Part shown: one piece after another, positions 53,976 through 63,165 of the stretch
Layout: each line of letters begins with the position of its first letter
Position numbering within the stretch: the stretch's first letter is position 1
Source: Sphingopyxis yananensis
GTDB lineage: Bacteria > Pseudomonadota > Alphaproteobacteria > Sphingomonadales > Sphingomonadaceae
DNA length: 64,000 nucleotides
Assembly: GCF_020687785.1 (NCBI RefSeq)
Contig: NZ_JAJEWI010000005.1
Location: forward strand, 806,001 to 870,000
Direction: 5' to 3'
Program-made: the position numbers and the translations under genes
The notes under the pieces: generated by a model
The model's input: the letters and a program-made list of their open reading frames with translations, nothing else
Database searches by the model: none
What the model was told of the DNA's origin: nothing

Positions 53976-54959
53976 TTAGGGCAATCTTTTGAAAATCGGT
54001 GTTGGATCAGCGGTGTCGATGGTTCCCGATCGTCGGCTGACCGCCATGGACAGCGGTTCTGACACCACTTTCCCTTGGATGGGGCAAGCGTGGAGGACAT
54101 GATCGGCGTCGATCATCAGACCGACATGATCGCCGATAAACATCAGGTCGCCGCGCTGCGGCGCATCGGCTGTGATGGTGGTAGCCATTTGCTGTGTGTC
54201 GGCATCGCGGGGCAAGGACAGGCCCGCCGCCTGCGCGCTAATTTGTACCAAGGCTGCCGCATCAATGCCCTTGGCTGTGCGGCCACCCGATAAATAGGGG
54301 GCGTCCAGAAAATGAGCGGCGGTGCTGGCCATATCGACAGGCGTGCCGACCGGCGTCACCGACGACAGCGGGACGAAACCAGCGCTGACCGCCAGCCATT
54401 CGCCCTGAACATCGCCCATCAACAAGGCCCCAAAAGGCAAGATGGCCGAACCGCCACTGTTGCTGTCCATTTTGCTGTGGACCAGCACATCGTCGCGGAC
54501 GACCATATGGGTTGGCGCAATAGTGGGCCCCAAGGCATCCACCGCCACATAGCCGACGCGGTGGTCGGCGTGGCTATAGCCCCATGCCCAGCCGCCGGTG
54601 ACGTCCAGCAACGCAAAGGCTTCGCCATAAAGCAATTCGCTGACCATTGGGGCGGACAGGTCGGGCGCATCGCGCATCGCCGCATAAGGCGCAACGCCGC
54701 TGCCCATCATGGGCGCGGCATAATGGGGCGCGAAATGTTCGCCCGCGACGGCAATGTCCGCCAGATCGGCGCGAATGGCGATCAGGCGCGTGTCAAAGCT
54801 TTTTGACACACCGGTCAGGCCAAATCGATTGTGGCCCAAAGGCGTCGATCCGGGTTGGCCCATCCGCACGGGGGCTGTCATCGCGTTGTTGCCAGTTTCC
54901 AAAATTGCTACGTCCTGATGATATGCGCGCCAGATAAATGGCGGATAATCGCGCGCCAT
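53976..54959 (-). CDS. SH3-NlpC/P60 family protein lacking the catalytic Cys (probable pseudoenzyme)
   Basis: A 327-residue protein. An N-terminal region about 60-190 contains SH3-like blocks (MRDAPDLSAPMVSELLYGEAFALLDVTGG and WLAVSAGFVPLSSV). The NlpC/P60 domain starts near residue 210: LDAPYLSGGRTAKGIDAAALVQ, then LPRDADTQQM, GDLMFIGDHVGLMID and HVLHAC. The family usually reads YLWGGRT...GIDCSGLVQ; here Trp is Ser and Cys-Ser-Gly is Ala-Ala-Ala (residues 234-236), while the catalytic-site His in DHVG is kept. So it should lack endopeptidase activity but might bind cell-wall peptides. Start at 54959, 54881 also possible. Confidence 0.85.
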   Translation of the reverse strand: MARDYPPFIWRAYHQDVAILETGNNAMTAPVRMGQPGSTPLGHNRFGLTGVSKSFDTRLIAIRADLADIAVAGEHFAPHYAAPMMGSGVAPYAAMRDAPDLSAPMVSELLYGEAFALLDVTGGWAWGYSHADHRVGYVAVDALGPTIAPTHMVVRDDVLVHSKMDSNSGGSAILPFGALLMGDVQGEWLAVSAGFVPLSSVTPVGTPVDMASTAAHFLDAPYLSGGRTAKGIDAAALVQISAQAAGLSLPRDADTQQMATTITADAPQRGDLMFIGDHVGLMIDADHVLHACPIQGKVVSEPLSMAVSRRSGTIDTADPTPIFKRLP

Positions 54960-54980
54960 TAGCTCAGCAACGGAGCGCGA

Positions 54981-56420
54981 TCAAGCACCATCGCTGGCGT
55001 GGCGGCGGGCATAGCGGTGCTGCAACATGGCCCATGTGGCACGCAGACCCAATGCAGCGCCGCCCTTGGGCCGGCCCGGCTTGGAGGAGGGGCGCCACGC
55101 AAAGGTGTCAAAATGCGCCCAAGCTACCTTGTCAGGAACAAATTTTTGCAGGAATAGCGCCGCCGTGATCGACCCCGCAAAGCCCGATGCACTCGCATTG
55201 CCGAGGTCGGCGATGTCGGTTTCCAACAGGTCGGCATAATCATCCCATAGCGGCAGACGCCATAGCGGGTCGTCACGTTCAGTGCCGCCAGCCAGCAAAT
55301 CCTGCGCCAATGCGTCATCATTGGCAAAGAGGGCGGGCAGATCTGGTCCTAAGGCAACGCGCGCGGCCCCCGTCAGCGTCGCGAAATTGACGATTAATTC
55401 GGGGCTATATTCGGCGGCCCGAGTCAGCGCATCGCCCAAGACCAAGCGGCCCTCTGCGTCAGTATTGCCGACCTCGACCGTCAAACCCTTGCGGCTGGTG
55501 AGAATGTCGCCGGGGCGGAAAGCGTCACCGGAAATAGCATTTTCCGCCGCAGCAATGAGCATATGCAAGCGCACGGGCAGGTTGGCGGACATGATGAGCT
55601 GGGCCAAGGCCAGCACATGGGCTGCGCCGCCCATATCCTTTTTCATCAAGCGCATACCCGAGGATGGTTTGATGTCGAGGCCGCCGCTGTCGAAACAAAT
55701 ACCCTTGCCAACCAGAGCGATGACCGGATGATCGGCCTTGCCCCACTGAATTTCAATCAAGCGCGGCGCGTGATGTTTGGCGGCGGCGCGGCCCACGGCG
55801 TGGATCATCGGATAGCCTTGCTCCAAGGCTTCGCCCCGTGTGACGATCAATTGTGCGCCATGGTCCTTGGCGATATGTTCCGCAGCGGCTTCGAGGGCGG
55901 TTGGTCCCATGTCGGCGGCGGGGGTGTTGACCAAATCGCGGACCAGCGCAGTGGCCTTGGCTTCGGCCAAGATCGCCGGAAGGGCGGCGACATCTTGGGT
56001 CAGAAGAACCCGTGCGGCTGTGTCTTGGGCTGGAGCGTCGGCATCGGGGGATGAGCGATAGCGATCAAAGCTATATTGGGCGGAGAGCCAACCAAATAGC
56101 GCCTTGCCAGCCTTGGCCCCGTCGAGGCGGTAGCGCCCTGCGGGCAAGCTGGCGGGCAATTTGGCCAAGCAATAGGCACCCAGTGCGGCGCGATCCTTGA
56201 CCGCTGTTACCACGCTCCATTCTTGTGTGTCTTTGCCGGGTAAAATCGCGTGGGCATGGGGCTTGGGCCGGAAATCCTGCGCGATCAACATGGCTTTTTC
56301 GGCCGCAGATCGGCTTTGGAGCCATGGGTCATAGCTGGCTTCGTCCACGACGAATATGGTGTGAGCGTCCTGATCTTTATCAGGTTGAATGCGGGTGGAA
56401 AGATCGGTCATGCTGGTCAT
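54981..56420 (-). CDS. Leucyl aminopeptidase family protein (M17)
   Basis: A 479-residue M17 zinc aminopeptidase. The hallmark NTDAEGRLVLGDAL is present with the metal-binding run GKGICFDSGGLDIKPSSGMRLMKKDMGGAAHVLAL and VEVGNTDAE. The N-terminal domain is of the cytosolic long type. Peptide turnover in the cytosol is the expected role. It is the first gene of a leftward unit with the NlpC/P60-like gene (21 bases) and argC, and it diverges from the RsiV-like gene 45 bases away. Confidence 0.93.
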   Translation of the reverse strand: MTSMTDLSTRIQPDKDQDAHTIFVVDEASYDPWLQSRSAAEKAMLIAQDFRPKPHAHAILPGKDTQEWSVVTAVKDRAALGAYCLAKLPASLPAGRYRLDGAKAGKALFGWLSAQYSFDRYRSSPDADAPAQDTAARVLLTQDVAALPAILAEAKATALVRDLVNTPAADMGPTALEAAAEHIAKDHGAQLIVTRGEALEQGYPMIHAVGRAAAKHHAPRLIEIQWGKADHPVIALVGKGICFDSGGLDIKPSSGMRLMKKDMGGAAHVLALAQLIMSANLPVRLHMLIAAAENAISGDAFRPGDILTSRKGLTVEVGNTDAEGRLVLGDALTRAAEYSPELIVNFATLTGAARVALGPDLPALFANDDALAQDLLAGGTERDDPLWRLPLWDDYADLLETDIADLGNASASGFAGSITAALFLQKFVPDKVAWAHFDTFAWRPSSKPGRPKGGAALGLRATWAMLQHRYARRHASDGA

Positions 56421-56465
56421 ATAGGATGTTCGGGAAACTTTTTCGACCTTTGGTGTTATAGGGAT

Positions 56466-57320
56466 ATGGCAAAAATGAAATCTTTGACTTCGGTTGCATT
56501 TCCAGCGGTGGCGCTGGCGATGTTGGTGTCGGCCTGTTCTGGAAATGCGTCTGCTCCGCCAGCGGGAACAGCGGGGGAGAATGGAGCAAAGGATGCGAAG
56601 GCTGCTGAAACCAAGGCGGCCAGTACGGCCGGCGCGGGTCAGGCGAGCGCTGCCCCCCTTTTGGTTAAGAAAGAAAATGAAGCCCTAGATTTTACCTATG
56701 GCTATCCCGTTGAGGCGGCGGCCATTCCGGCGCTGGCGTCTTATTTGGACGCAGATGCTGAAAAGAAATTGGTGGATACGCAAAAGGCCGGAAATGAAGA
56801 TGTGAAGAGCGCGAAGGAAAATAATTTTCCGGTGCGTCAGCATATGTTTTCCCAGATTTGGCAACGTGTAGCCCAGACCCCGAAATTTTTAAGCCTGTCG
56901 AGCGATGTCGAAACCTATACGGGCGGAGCGCATGGCATGGTGAATTTTGACAGCTTGTTGTGGGACCGCGAGAAAAAGATCGTGCTGCGCCCTGTGGATA
57001 TTTTCACCAGCGCGGCGGCATTTGATGCCGCGATATCAGAGCCATTTTGCAAAGCCATCATATCGGCGAAACGGAAAAAAGGCATTGATCCGCAGATGGA
57101 CAAGGATGGCGTGTTCGAATCTTGCCCCAAGGCAACGGAACAGACGATCTGGCTGGGGTCTAGCGATGGTCAGGCATTGGACCGTTTGACCATTGGCATT
57201 ACCGCTTATGTTGTTGGCCCCTATGCCGAGGGGAGTTACAAGATTGATGTGCCGATGAACGCCGCCTTGGTGCGCGGGGTGAAGCCGGAATATGCAGCAT
57301 TTGTAAAAGAGAAACGCTGA
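56466..57320 (+). CDS. RsiV/DUF3298-type lipoprotein
   Basis: A 284-residue predicted lipoprotein. The signal KSLTSVAFPAVALAMLVSACSGN has a lipobox Cys. A flexible Ala/Lys/Gly stretch (residues 25-65) precedes a domain matching the DUF4163/DUF3298 pair seen in RsiV-like proteins: FTYGYPVEAAAIPALASYLDADAEKK, FLSLSSDVETYTGGAHGMVNFDSLLWDREKKIVLRPVDIF and the C-terminal PYAEGSYKIDVPMNAALVRGVK. In Bacillus RsiV is an anti-sigma factor that binds lysozyme through this domain; no sigma factor gene is adjacent here, so that role is not claimed. Confidence 0.82.
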   Translation: MAKMKSLTSVAFPAVALAMLVSACSGNASAPPAGTAGENGAKDAKAAETKAASTAGAGQASAAPLLVKKENEALDFTYGYPVEAAAIPALASYLDADAEKKLVDTQKAGNEDVKSAKENNFPVRQHMFSQIWQRVAQTPKFLSLSSDVETYTGGAHGMVNFDSLLWDREKKIVLRPVDIFTSAAAFDAAISEPFCKAIISAKRKKGIDPQMDKDGVFESCPKATEQTIWLGSSDGQALDRLTIGITAYVVGPYAEGSYKIDVPMNAALVRGVKPEYAAFVKEKR

Positions 57321-57355
57321 TATTGGCGGTGTGAGCATGGGGTTTTGTGAATTTA

Positions 57356-57392
57356 AAAGCGCCGCTGACCCGATGATGGTCAGCGGCGCTTT
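57356..57392. terminator. Bidirectional terminator with perfect 15-bp stem
   Basis: Arms 57356-57370 and 57378-57392, perfect complements, 7-base loop. Serves the RsiV-like gene (+) and the monooxygenase gene (-); TTTTAAATT follows on the minus side. Confidence 0.85.
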
Positions 57393-57443
57393 CATGCGGT
57401 TGGGGCTGCACGGCCATAATAGGCCGTGCCGATTTTAGTCGGC

Positions 57444-59039
57444 TTATTCTGCCGCCTGAAGTTGGTTGATGCCGAGGGCGTTCTTGGCCTTGGTGCCAGG
57501 GGCATTTTCAAAGCATAGCAAACCGTCATCCACGGGCGCTTGGCGCATGTCGATGCGGTCGCGGACATAATCTTGGCTGAGGCGCCACGGATTATCCACA
57601 GCGCTTTTCGGCATGATGTGCATGGCGCGTTGGATATAGCCAGACGAGAAATCGAAGATATTGTCTTCGACCAAGCTGTTTGGATTGGCCAGCACGGGGG
57701 TGGCAATATCTTTGCCAGTGGCGGTCATATGGTTCAGCACACGGCAGACATATTCCGATACAATGTCGGCGCGCAGCGTCCAACTGGCGTTTAAATAGCC
57801 GAATACCGTGGAGAAGTTCGGAACATTGCTGAACATGCAGGCCCGATAATAAAAATGCTCATTCCAGTGGATAAGCTGGCCATCAACCCGAACCGGAATT
57901 TTGCCAGCAACCGCCAGTTTGAGGCCGGTGGCCGTGACAATGATGTCGGCGTCCAGATGCTTGCCGGATTTGAGCTGAATACCGGTGGGGTCAAAATGGT
58001 CGATATGATCGGTGACGACCGCCGCCCGATTATCTTTGATCGCGTTGAATAAATCGCTGTCCGGAACCAAGCAGAGGCGTTGTTCCCATGGGTTATAGGG
58101 CGGCGTGAACGCTTGTTCGTCATAGCGATCGCCCAGCGCCTTTTTGATTTTCTTGGTCAAAAATTCTTTGAATTTTTCCGGTTTTTCGCGGGCACGGCGA
58201 AAACCCGCGTCTTGCAAGGTCACATTTTTATAGCGCGTGATTTTATAGGCCAATTTTTCTGGCAGGACGGAACGCAGGAAGTTGGCGAAGCCGTCCTTGG
58301 CGGGGCGCGTGAACATCCATGTCGGGGTGCGTTGCAACATGGTTACATGGCCAGCCTCGCGCGCCATGGAAGGGACGATGGTGACCGCTGTGGCGCCCGA
58401 ACCAATGACCACCACTTTTTTACCGCGATAATCCAGATTTTCGGGCCAAAATTGCGGGTGCAAAATTTGCCCCTGAAAATTTTCGCGGCCCGTAAATTCG
58501 GCCTCGAAAGGTTCGTCATAATCATAATAGCCAGAACCGAGATAAAGCCAGCGCGTCGTCGTGGTGCTGGTGTTTCCGGCGTCGTCCTGCATCGTCACGG
58601 TCCAACGGGCGGTGTCGCTGTCCCAATCGGCACCGACGACTTTTTGGCTGAAGCGGATGGTGTCGCGAATGCCGCGTTCATCGACGATGCGATTGAGATA
58701 TTCCAAAATGGCTGGGGCGTCGGCGATGGATTTTTCGTGCCGCCACGGTTCGAATACAAAACCCAATGTATGCATGTCGCTGTCTGAGCGGATGCCGGGG
58801 TAACGGAATAAATCCCATGTGCCGCCCAAATTGGCGCGGCGTTCGACCATGCCAAATCGAAGTTGGGGGCAGTTGAGCTGTAAATGCACAGCCATGCCGA
58901 TGCCGGAAATGCCCGCGCCGACAATCAAAACATCCTGATCCACCGGGTGGCTGGATGTGTTGGCGGCACCCTGACCGGCCGATGACGCCTGTGCAGATGA
59001 TGCCCGATCAGATGATGGATGCGCTGTGGTGGCTGCCAT
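57444..59039 (-). CDS. Flavin-containing Baeyer-Villiger-type monooxygenase
   Basis: A 531-residue FAD/NADPH enzyme. After a low-complexity Ser/Ala N-terminus (about 35 residues) comes the FAD fold VLIVGAGISGIGMAVHLQ, GGTWDLFRYPGIRSDSDMHTLGF, the fingerprint FQGQILHPQFWPENLDY (FxGxxxHxxxW[PD]), and the NADPH fold KVVVIGSGATAVTIVPSMA. The RYPGIRSDSDMHT stretch and length match the EthA-type group, which oxidises ketones and also sulfides. The substrate is unknown. It diverges from the Nudix-DUF47 gene. Confidence 0.92.
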   Translation of the reverse strand: MAATTAHPSSDRASSAQASSAGQGAANTSSHPVDQDVLIVGAGISGIGMAVHLQLNCPQLRFGMVERRANLGGTWDLFRYPGIRSDSDMHTLGFVFEPWRHEKSIADAPAILEYLNRIVDERGIRDTIRFSQKVVGADWDSDTARWTVTMQDDAGNTSTTTTRWLYLGSGYYDYDEPFEAEFTGRENFQGQILHPQFWPENLDYRGKKVVVIGSGATAVTIVPSMAREAGHVTMLQRTPTWMFTRPAKDGFANFLRSVLPEKLAYKITRYKNVTLQDAGFRRAREKPEKFKEFLTKKIKKALGDRYDEQAFTPPYNPWEQRLCLVPDSDLFNAIKDNRAAVVTDHIDHFDPTGIQLKSGKHLDADIIVTATGLKLAVAGKIPVRVDGQLIHWNEHFYYRACMFSNVPNFSTVFGYLNASWTLRADIVSEYVCRVLNHMTATGKDIATPVLANPNSLVEDNIFDFSSGYIQRAMHIMPKSAVDNPWRLSQDYVRDRIDMRQAPVDDGLLCFENAPGTKAKNALGINQLQAAE

Positions 59040-59308
59040 TATCTTGTATCTCCCAATTTATATTTTGCGGAAACTCTACGCCTTTGGGTGGGATTTGCAA
59101 CTGCGTTAACATGATTGAAGGTAGCTAATTGAAATCTTGTTTTGGCGGGTGGTGGACATGGGCAAAATGGGCGCAAGAAACCGCCTGCATCCTGCGACCA
59201 ACTTGCGACTGACATCAATTTGTCATATGGGCGCAACGATTCTGAAATATATGGCGCTTTGCCACTTTGCATTATTGCATCGCATCTACCTTTGGAAAGG
59301 GAAATGGA

Positions 59309-60433
59309 ATGCGCCAGATCGCTGTGCTTCCCTATCGCTTGGGCGGTGGGCGGCCGGATGGCCCAACGGAAATTATGTTGATTACATCGCGCGAAACAAA
59401 GCGTTGGGTAATCCCAAAGGGTAATCCTTTATCGAATATGGAGCTTCATGCCTCGGCTGCTGTCGAGGCAGAGGAGGAAGCTGGTGTGGTTGGCGCGGTT
59501 TGTCCGACGTCCATTGGCAGTTTCCAATATCGTAAGCGGCGCGCCAATGGGGCGTCGATCATGTATAATGTCGAAGTCTTTCCCTTGGCGGTGACCCATG
59601 AACTTTCTGAATGGAAAGAAATGGATGAGCGCGAGCGGAAATGGTTTTCCTTTAAAGAAGCGGCGAATGCGGTGGAAGAGGAGGATTTGCAAGCGCTGAT
59701 CCGTTCCTTTGGTGCCATTGGTTTTCGCGCGGCTGCACAGCCCCGAAGTGTTGTGCAGAATGTTGCTCAAAAGACAGGGGTTAGCTGGATGTTCGCTTGG
59801 TTTCAGCGTTTGCTGCCGCGACAAGGTAATTTTTTCGAACTGTTTGAAAGCCACGCTGAATCATTGGTGCTGAGCGCCAATGCTTTGTCGCGCTTGTTGC
59901 AGGGTGGTCCGGGAATTGCCGATCATATTCAGGAAATTGTAGAACGCGAGCAAGACGCAGATGCGATCACGCGGGAAACATTGCAGACGGTACGCCGCAC
60001 CTTCCTGACGCCATTTGACCGTAGTTCGATCACCAGCCTGATTGGCGCGATGGACGATGCGATTGACGAAATGCACAAAACCGCGGGTGCGGTGGACCTG
60101 TATGATGTGACGCAATTTGAACCAGAAATGCTGGATATTGCAGCGATTATCGTCGATGCCGCGCGCTTGACCGCTGAGGCATTGCCCTTGCTGCGCAATA
60201 TTTCGGCCAATGCGCCGCGCTTGCATGAATTGACCGAACGCCTTGTGCGGATGGAAGGCCATGCGGACGAAATTCACGCCGTCGGCCTGAAGCGTGTGTT
60301 CAAGGAAATGGGGCAAAGTGATACGTCGCAATTCTTGATCGCCCGCGAAATTTATCGCCATTTGGAACGTGTGACCGACGCTTTTGAAGACGTTGCGCAT
60401 GAAATTGATGGTTTGGTGATCGACCACGCCTGA
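59309..60433 (+). CDS. Nudix hydrolase - DUF47 (PhoU-like) fusion protein
   Basis: A 374-residue protein in one reading frame. Residues 1-140 are a Nudix domain of the diphosphoinositol-polyphosphate hydrolase-like set: KRWVIPKGNPLSNMEL, then ASAAVEAEEEAGVVG (catalytic Glu positions kept, box Arg replaced). Residues 161-374 are a DUF47 domain, beginning WMFAWFQRLLPRQGNFFELFESHAES, with helices rich in Glu/Asp such as MDDAIDEMHKTAGAVDL and LTERLVRMEGHADEIH. DUF47 proteins are PhoU-like partners of PiT transporters, and a PiT gene follows 51 bases on. ATG 59309 follows ggaaaggg. An internal ATG (59789, aggggttagctgg upstream) could yield a separate DUF47 protein. No stop separates the domains. 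Confidence 0.88.
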   Translation: MRQIAVLPYRLGGGRPDGPTEIMLITSRETKRWVIPKGNPLSNMELHASAAVEAEEEAGVVGAVCPTSIGSFQYRKRRANGASIMYNVEVFPLAVTHELSEWKEMDERERKWFSFKEAANAVEEEDLQALIRSFGAIGFRAAAQPRSVVQNVAQKTGVSWMFAWFQRLLPRQGNFFELFESHAESLVLSANALSRLLQGGPGIADHIQEIVEREQDADAITRETLQTVRRTFLTPFDRSSITSLIGAMDDAIDEMHKTAGAVDLYDVTQFEPEMLDIAAIIVDAARLTAEALPLLRNISANAPRLHELTERLVRMEGHADEIHAVGLKRVFKEMGQSDTSQFLIAREIYRHLERVTDAFEDVAHEIDGLVIDHA

Positions 60434-60484
60434 TCGGACAGGCCGTCCGATGGGCGGCCAATTCCACAGACAAAGAGCGGAACC

Positions 60485-61498
60485 ATGCACGAAATCGCGC
60501 TTCCTCTTCTCGTCGGCCTCGTCATTTTGGCGTTGGCGTTCGACTTTCTGAACGGCCTGCATGACGCCGCCAACAGCATTGCCACGGTGGTGGCGACACG
60601 TTTGTTGAAACCGGTTCATGCGGTGTTGTTTGCGGCCTTTTTTAACTTTGCGGCTTATTTTCTGTCGCTGGCCTTTCCGGCACTTCACAAAGTGGCGGAA
60701 ACCATTGGTGCGGGCTTGATCGACAAAGATCTGGTGACGCCTGCGGTGGTTTTTGGCGCGTTGGTTGGCGCGATGTTTTGGAACATCGTGACGTGGATCA
60801 AGGGTATTCCTTCATCGTCCAGCCATGCCTTGGTGGGCGGAATTGTTGGCGCAGGCGTCGCCCATGCCGGATTTGAAGGCATTCAATGGTCGGGCCTGAA
60901 CAAAACGGTAATCGCCATTTTCCTGTCGCCCATGCTGGGCATGGTGCTGGCGATGATCGTGATGCTCTTGTCGAGTTGGGCGTTGCGGCGGGCGACCGCA
61001 CGCACGGCGGAAAAAAGCTTTCGCGCCCTGCATCTGGTGTCATCGGCCGCTTATTCGATCAGCCATGGTTTGAATGATGCGCAAAAGACGATGGGTATTA
61101 TTGCGGTGCTGCTATATTCGACCGGCTATTTGTCTGGTGAATTTCATGTGCCGCATTGGGTGGCCTTTGCTTGCTATGTCGCCATTGCGATGGGGACTTT
61201 GTCGGGCGGTTGGAAAATTATTGAAACCATGGGTGGGCGCATCACCAAATTGTCGCACCACCAAGGCTTTGCGGCATCAAGCGGCGGGTCGATCATGGTG
61301 TTTACCGCCAGCTTGCTGGGTATTCCGGTGTCCACAACCCATACGATCACCGGCAGCATCATTGGTGCGGGTGTATCGCGCCGTGCCAGCGCGGTGCGTT
61401 GGGGCGTGGCAGGGAATGTGATTTCCGCATGGTTCATCACCATTCCCGCAGCAGCGGCAGTGGGTGCGCTATTTTATTCGCTGACACGCCTGTTCTGA
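60485..61498 (+). CDS. Inorganic phosphate transporter (PiT family)
   Basis: A 337-residue low-affinity phosphate:cation symporter. Both family repeats are visible: FDFLNGLHDAANSIATVVATRLL in the first half (GxHDAANxIATxVATR) and SYSISHGLNDAQKTMGIIAVLL in the second (SHGxNDAQKxMGI). About ten membrane segments. It sits 51 bases after the Nudix-DUF47 gene and shares its likely transcript; DUF47 proteins commonly accompany PiT. Terminator at 61539-61566. Confidence 0.95.
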   Translation: MHEIALPLLVGLVILALAFDFLNGLHDAANSIATVVATRLLKPVHAVLFAAFFNFAAYFLSLAFPALHKVAETIGAGLIDKDLVTPAVVFGALVGAMFWNIVTWIKGIPSSSSHALVGGIVGAGVAHAGFEGIQWSGLNKTVIAIFLSPMLGMVLAMIVMLLSSWALRRATARTAEKSFRALHLVSSAAYSISHGLNDAQKTMGIIAVLLYSTGYLSGEFHVPHWVAFACYVAIAMGTLSGGWKIIETMGGRITKLSHHQGFAASSGGSIMVFTASLLGIPVSTTHTITGSIIGAGVSRRASAVRWGVAGNVISAWFITIPAAAAVGALFYSLTRLF

Positions 61499-61538
61499 CC
61501 CGCTGGGATTAGGACGGCGATAAAGCCGTGATGATAGA

Positions 61539-61566
61539 AGAAACCCGCTTTGGCGGGTTTCTTTTT
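61539..61566 (+). terminator. Rho-independent terminator after the phosphate transporter
   Basis: Stem gaaacccgc/gcgggtttc (61540-61548, 61553-61561), tetraloop tttg, followed by five Ts. Confidence 0.88.
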
Positions 61567-61597
61567 GTCTGGAATGGCGGGGATGCCAAAAGGCATA

Positions 61598-63079
61598 TTA
61601 GCGGGTTGGCCGATAGTCCACGGTTGCATGTCCAACCATGCGAACGGGCAAGTAAACTCCATTGGCATAAGCGCGTATTTGGCCGATCTCGAAATTTTCG
61701 ACGCCCGCGCGCACGATAAAGTCCCCCTCGTGCCGCAGATCGACGGCGCGACGGATTTTGTCCTGAAGTTCCGTGATATCCTTGGTGAAATTTTGGGTGA
61801 GGGCGTCGGCAATTAAGGTTGCAAAGCCTGGGCTGTTGCCCAGTTTAATGAGCAAATCGCCGCCCACACCATTGGTGCTGCCAGTCACGCCCAAATTGGT
61901 AAAGCGGACGGTGGGGCTGCCGACGTCATTGACTGGTGTGGCGGTGACCCAGATTTTACCCGATGTCGTTTGCCCGCCTTGCGGGGTTGCTTTTAAGGTG
62001 ATGCCCACCGCGATTTTCCCGTCCGGCGCGCCATAGCTGATCAGCTTTTCAAATTGCGCATGGACCGGCCCAATGCCGGGGATGTCGATCGGGCGAGCGG
62101 AGCGTTTGACAAGGGCGCGCAAAATGACCGGCGAGAGATGCTGATATTGCGCCAGCACCGGAATATGCACATCCAATTGCGGGTTGATTTTCGCCTTTTC
62201 TAAGGGAGGGAGAGGGGTGGCGGCTGGGTCGGCCGGACGGGCAGAGATATAGGCCCCTGTGACGGCTTCGATCGCGAAATTCAGGCGGCTTTTGGCACCG
62301 TCGATGTGATAGCCGCCATAAATGATACGCTGGGGGGTGAGGCGCAGCCAGACAGGTGGGTTTTCGTGGTTCAGTTCCAAAGAGGTGAAGCTTTGCCGCC
62401 AAATCGCGGCGGCTTGGGATTTGATGTCCAGCTTGGCAATTTCTTGGGATAGGGTGCGTTCGACATCGGCCAATACCGGTTTCAGCTTGGCATCCGCTTC
62501 GTCGGTGAAGGTGATGCGTTGGCCCAGAAAATCGATGCCCGGCGGCGTGGTCCAACCATAGCTGAGCCGCGCGGTGCCCCGTGCTTGCCAATTTTCGTTG
62601 ATGTCGAAGCGGATGCGGGCATGGACCATCGCAGAGCCGGTGGCTGTTTCGCCCTTGAGTAGCCCGCCGACGTCGCGCGCGCTGATGCGGGCATGGATCG
62701 GCACGTCGGCCACAATGTCATTACCCTCGCCCCGTAGTATCACAGCGCCGCGTGTGACCGCGCCAATGATGGTGCAGCTGATGGCGGGGGTGACCTTGAC
62801 CGCTTTGCCGAACAATTTGACACGCTGTGGTTCCACGCATTTTTTTTCTTTGCGGTTGATGGTCCAAAGCGTGCGGGGAAGGGCGCGGTCCAAGGCGTGT
62901 TGCAGCGATGCAGTGCTGGCGTTGATGGGGACAGCAATCAGCGATTTTTGTGTTGGAATAGGTGCTTTGTCGGTTGCCATGTCCGGCGCATCATCACGGT
63001 TTTTCGAACAAGAGCTGAGGGCCAGCACCAATAAGACGCCGCTTGTTAAGCGGCCAAGGTGAAATATTGCCCATCCCAT
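61598..63079 (-). CDS. DUF4403 family lipoprotein
   Basis: A 493-residue predicted lipoprotein. The signal LGRLTSGVLLVLALSSCS ends in a lipobox Cys. The body is two tandem barrel-like halves rich in beta strands (SLIAVPINASTASLQHALDRALPRTLWTINRK, AVILRGEGNDIVADVPIHARISARDVG, PQLDVHIPVLAQYQHLSPVILRAL, DFIVRAGVENFEIGQIRAYANGVYLPVRMVGH), typical of the DUF4403 family, which is related to lipid-binding BPI/SMP-like folds. Function unknown; an envelope lipid-handling role is possible. 159 bases downstream of rimO. Confidence 0.82.
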   Translation of the reverse strand: MGWAIFHLGRLTSGVLLVLALSSCSKNRDDAPDMATDKAPIPTQKSLIAVPINASTASLQHALDRALPRTLWTINRKEKKCVEPQRVKLFGKAVKVTPAISCTIIGAVTRGAVILRGEGNDIVADVPIHARISARDVGGLLKGETATGSAMVHARIRFDINENWQARGTARLSYGWTTPPGIDFLGQRITFTDEADAKLKPVLADVERTLSQEIAKLDIKSQAAAIWRQSFTSLELNHENPPVWLRLTPQRIIYGGYHIDGAKSRLNFAIEAVTGAYISARPADPAATPLPPLEKAKINPQLDVHIPVLAQYQHLSPVILRALVKRSARPIDIPGIGPVHAQFEKLISYGAPDGKIAVGITLKATPQGGQTTSGKIWVTATPVNDVGSPTVRFTNLGVTGSTNGVGGDLLIKLGNSPGFATLIADALTQNFTKDITELQDKIRRAVDLRHEGDFIVRAGVENFEIGQIRAYANGVYLPVRMVGHATVDYRPTR

Positions 63080-63165
63080 GTTGCGCCCCCTGCTTGTTCA
63101 CATGGGCTAACGCGGCAATTTGAAATCTGGTTCCCACGCCGCAAAGGCGCCGAAAAGCAAATTTA

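Noticed and set aside
56466..57320. RsiV-like protein as an anti-sigma factor
   Set aside because: It is a lipoprotein with no cytoplasmic sigma-binding part, and no sigma factor gene is adjacent, so only the DUF3298-type domain is claimed.
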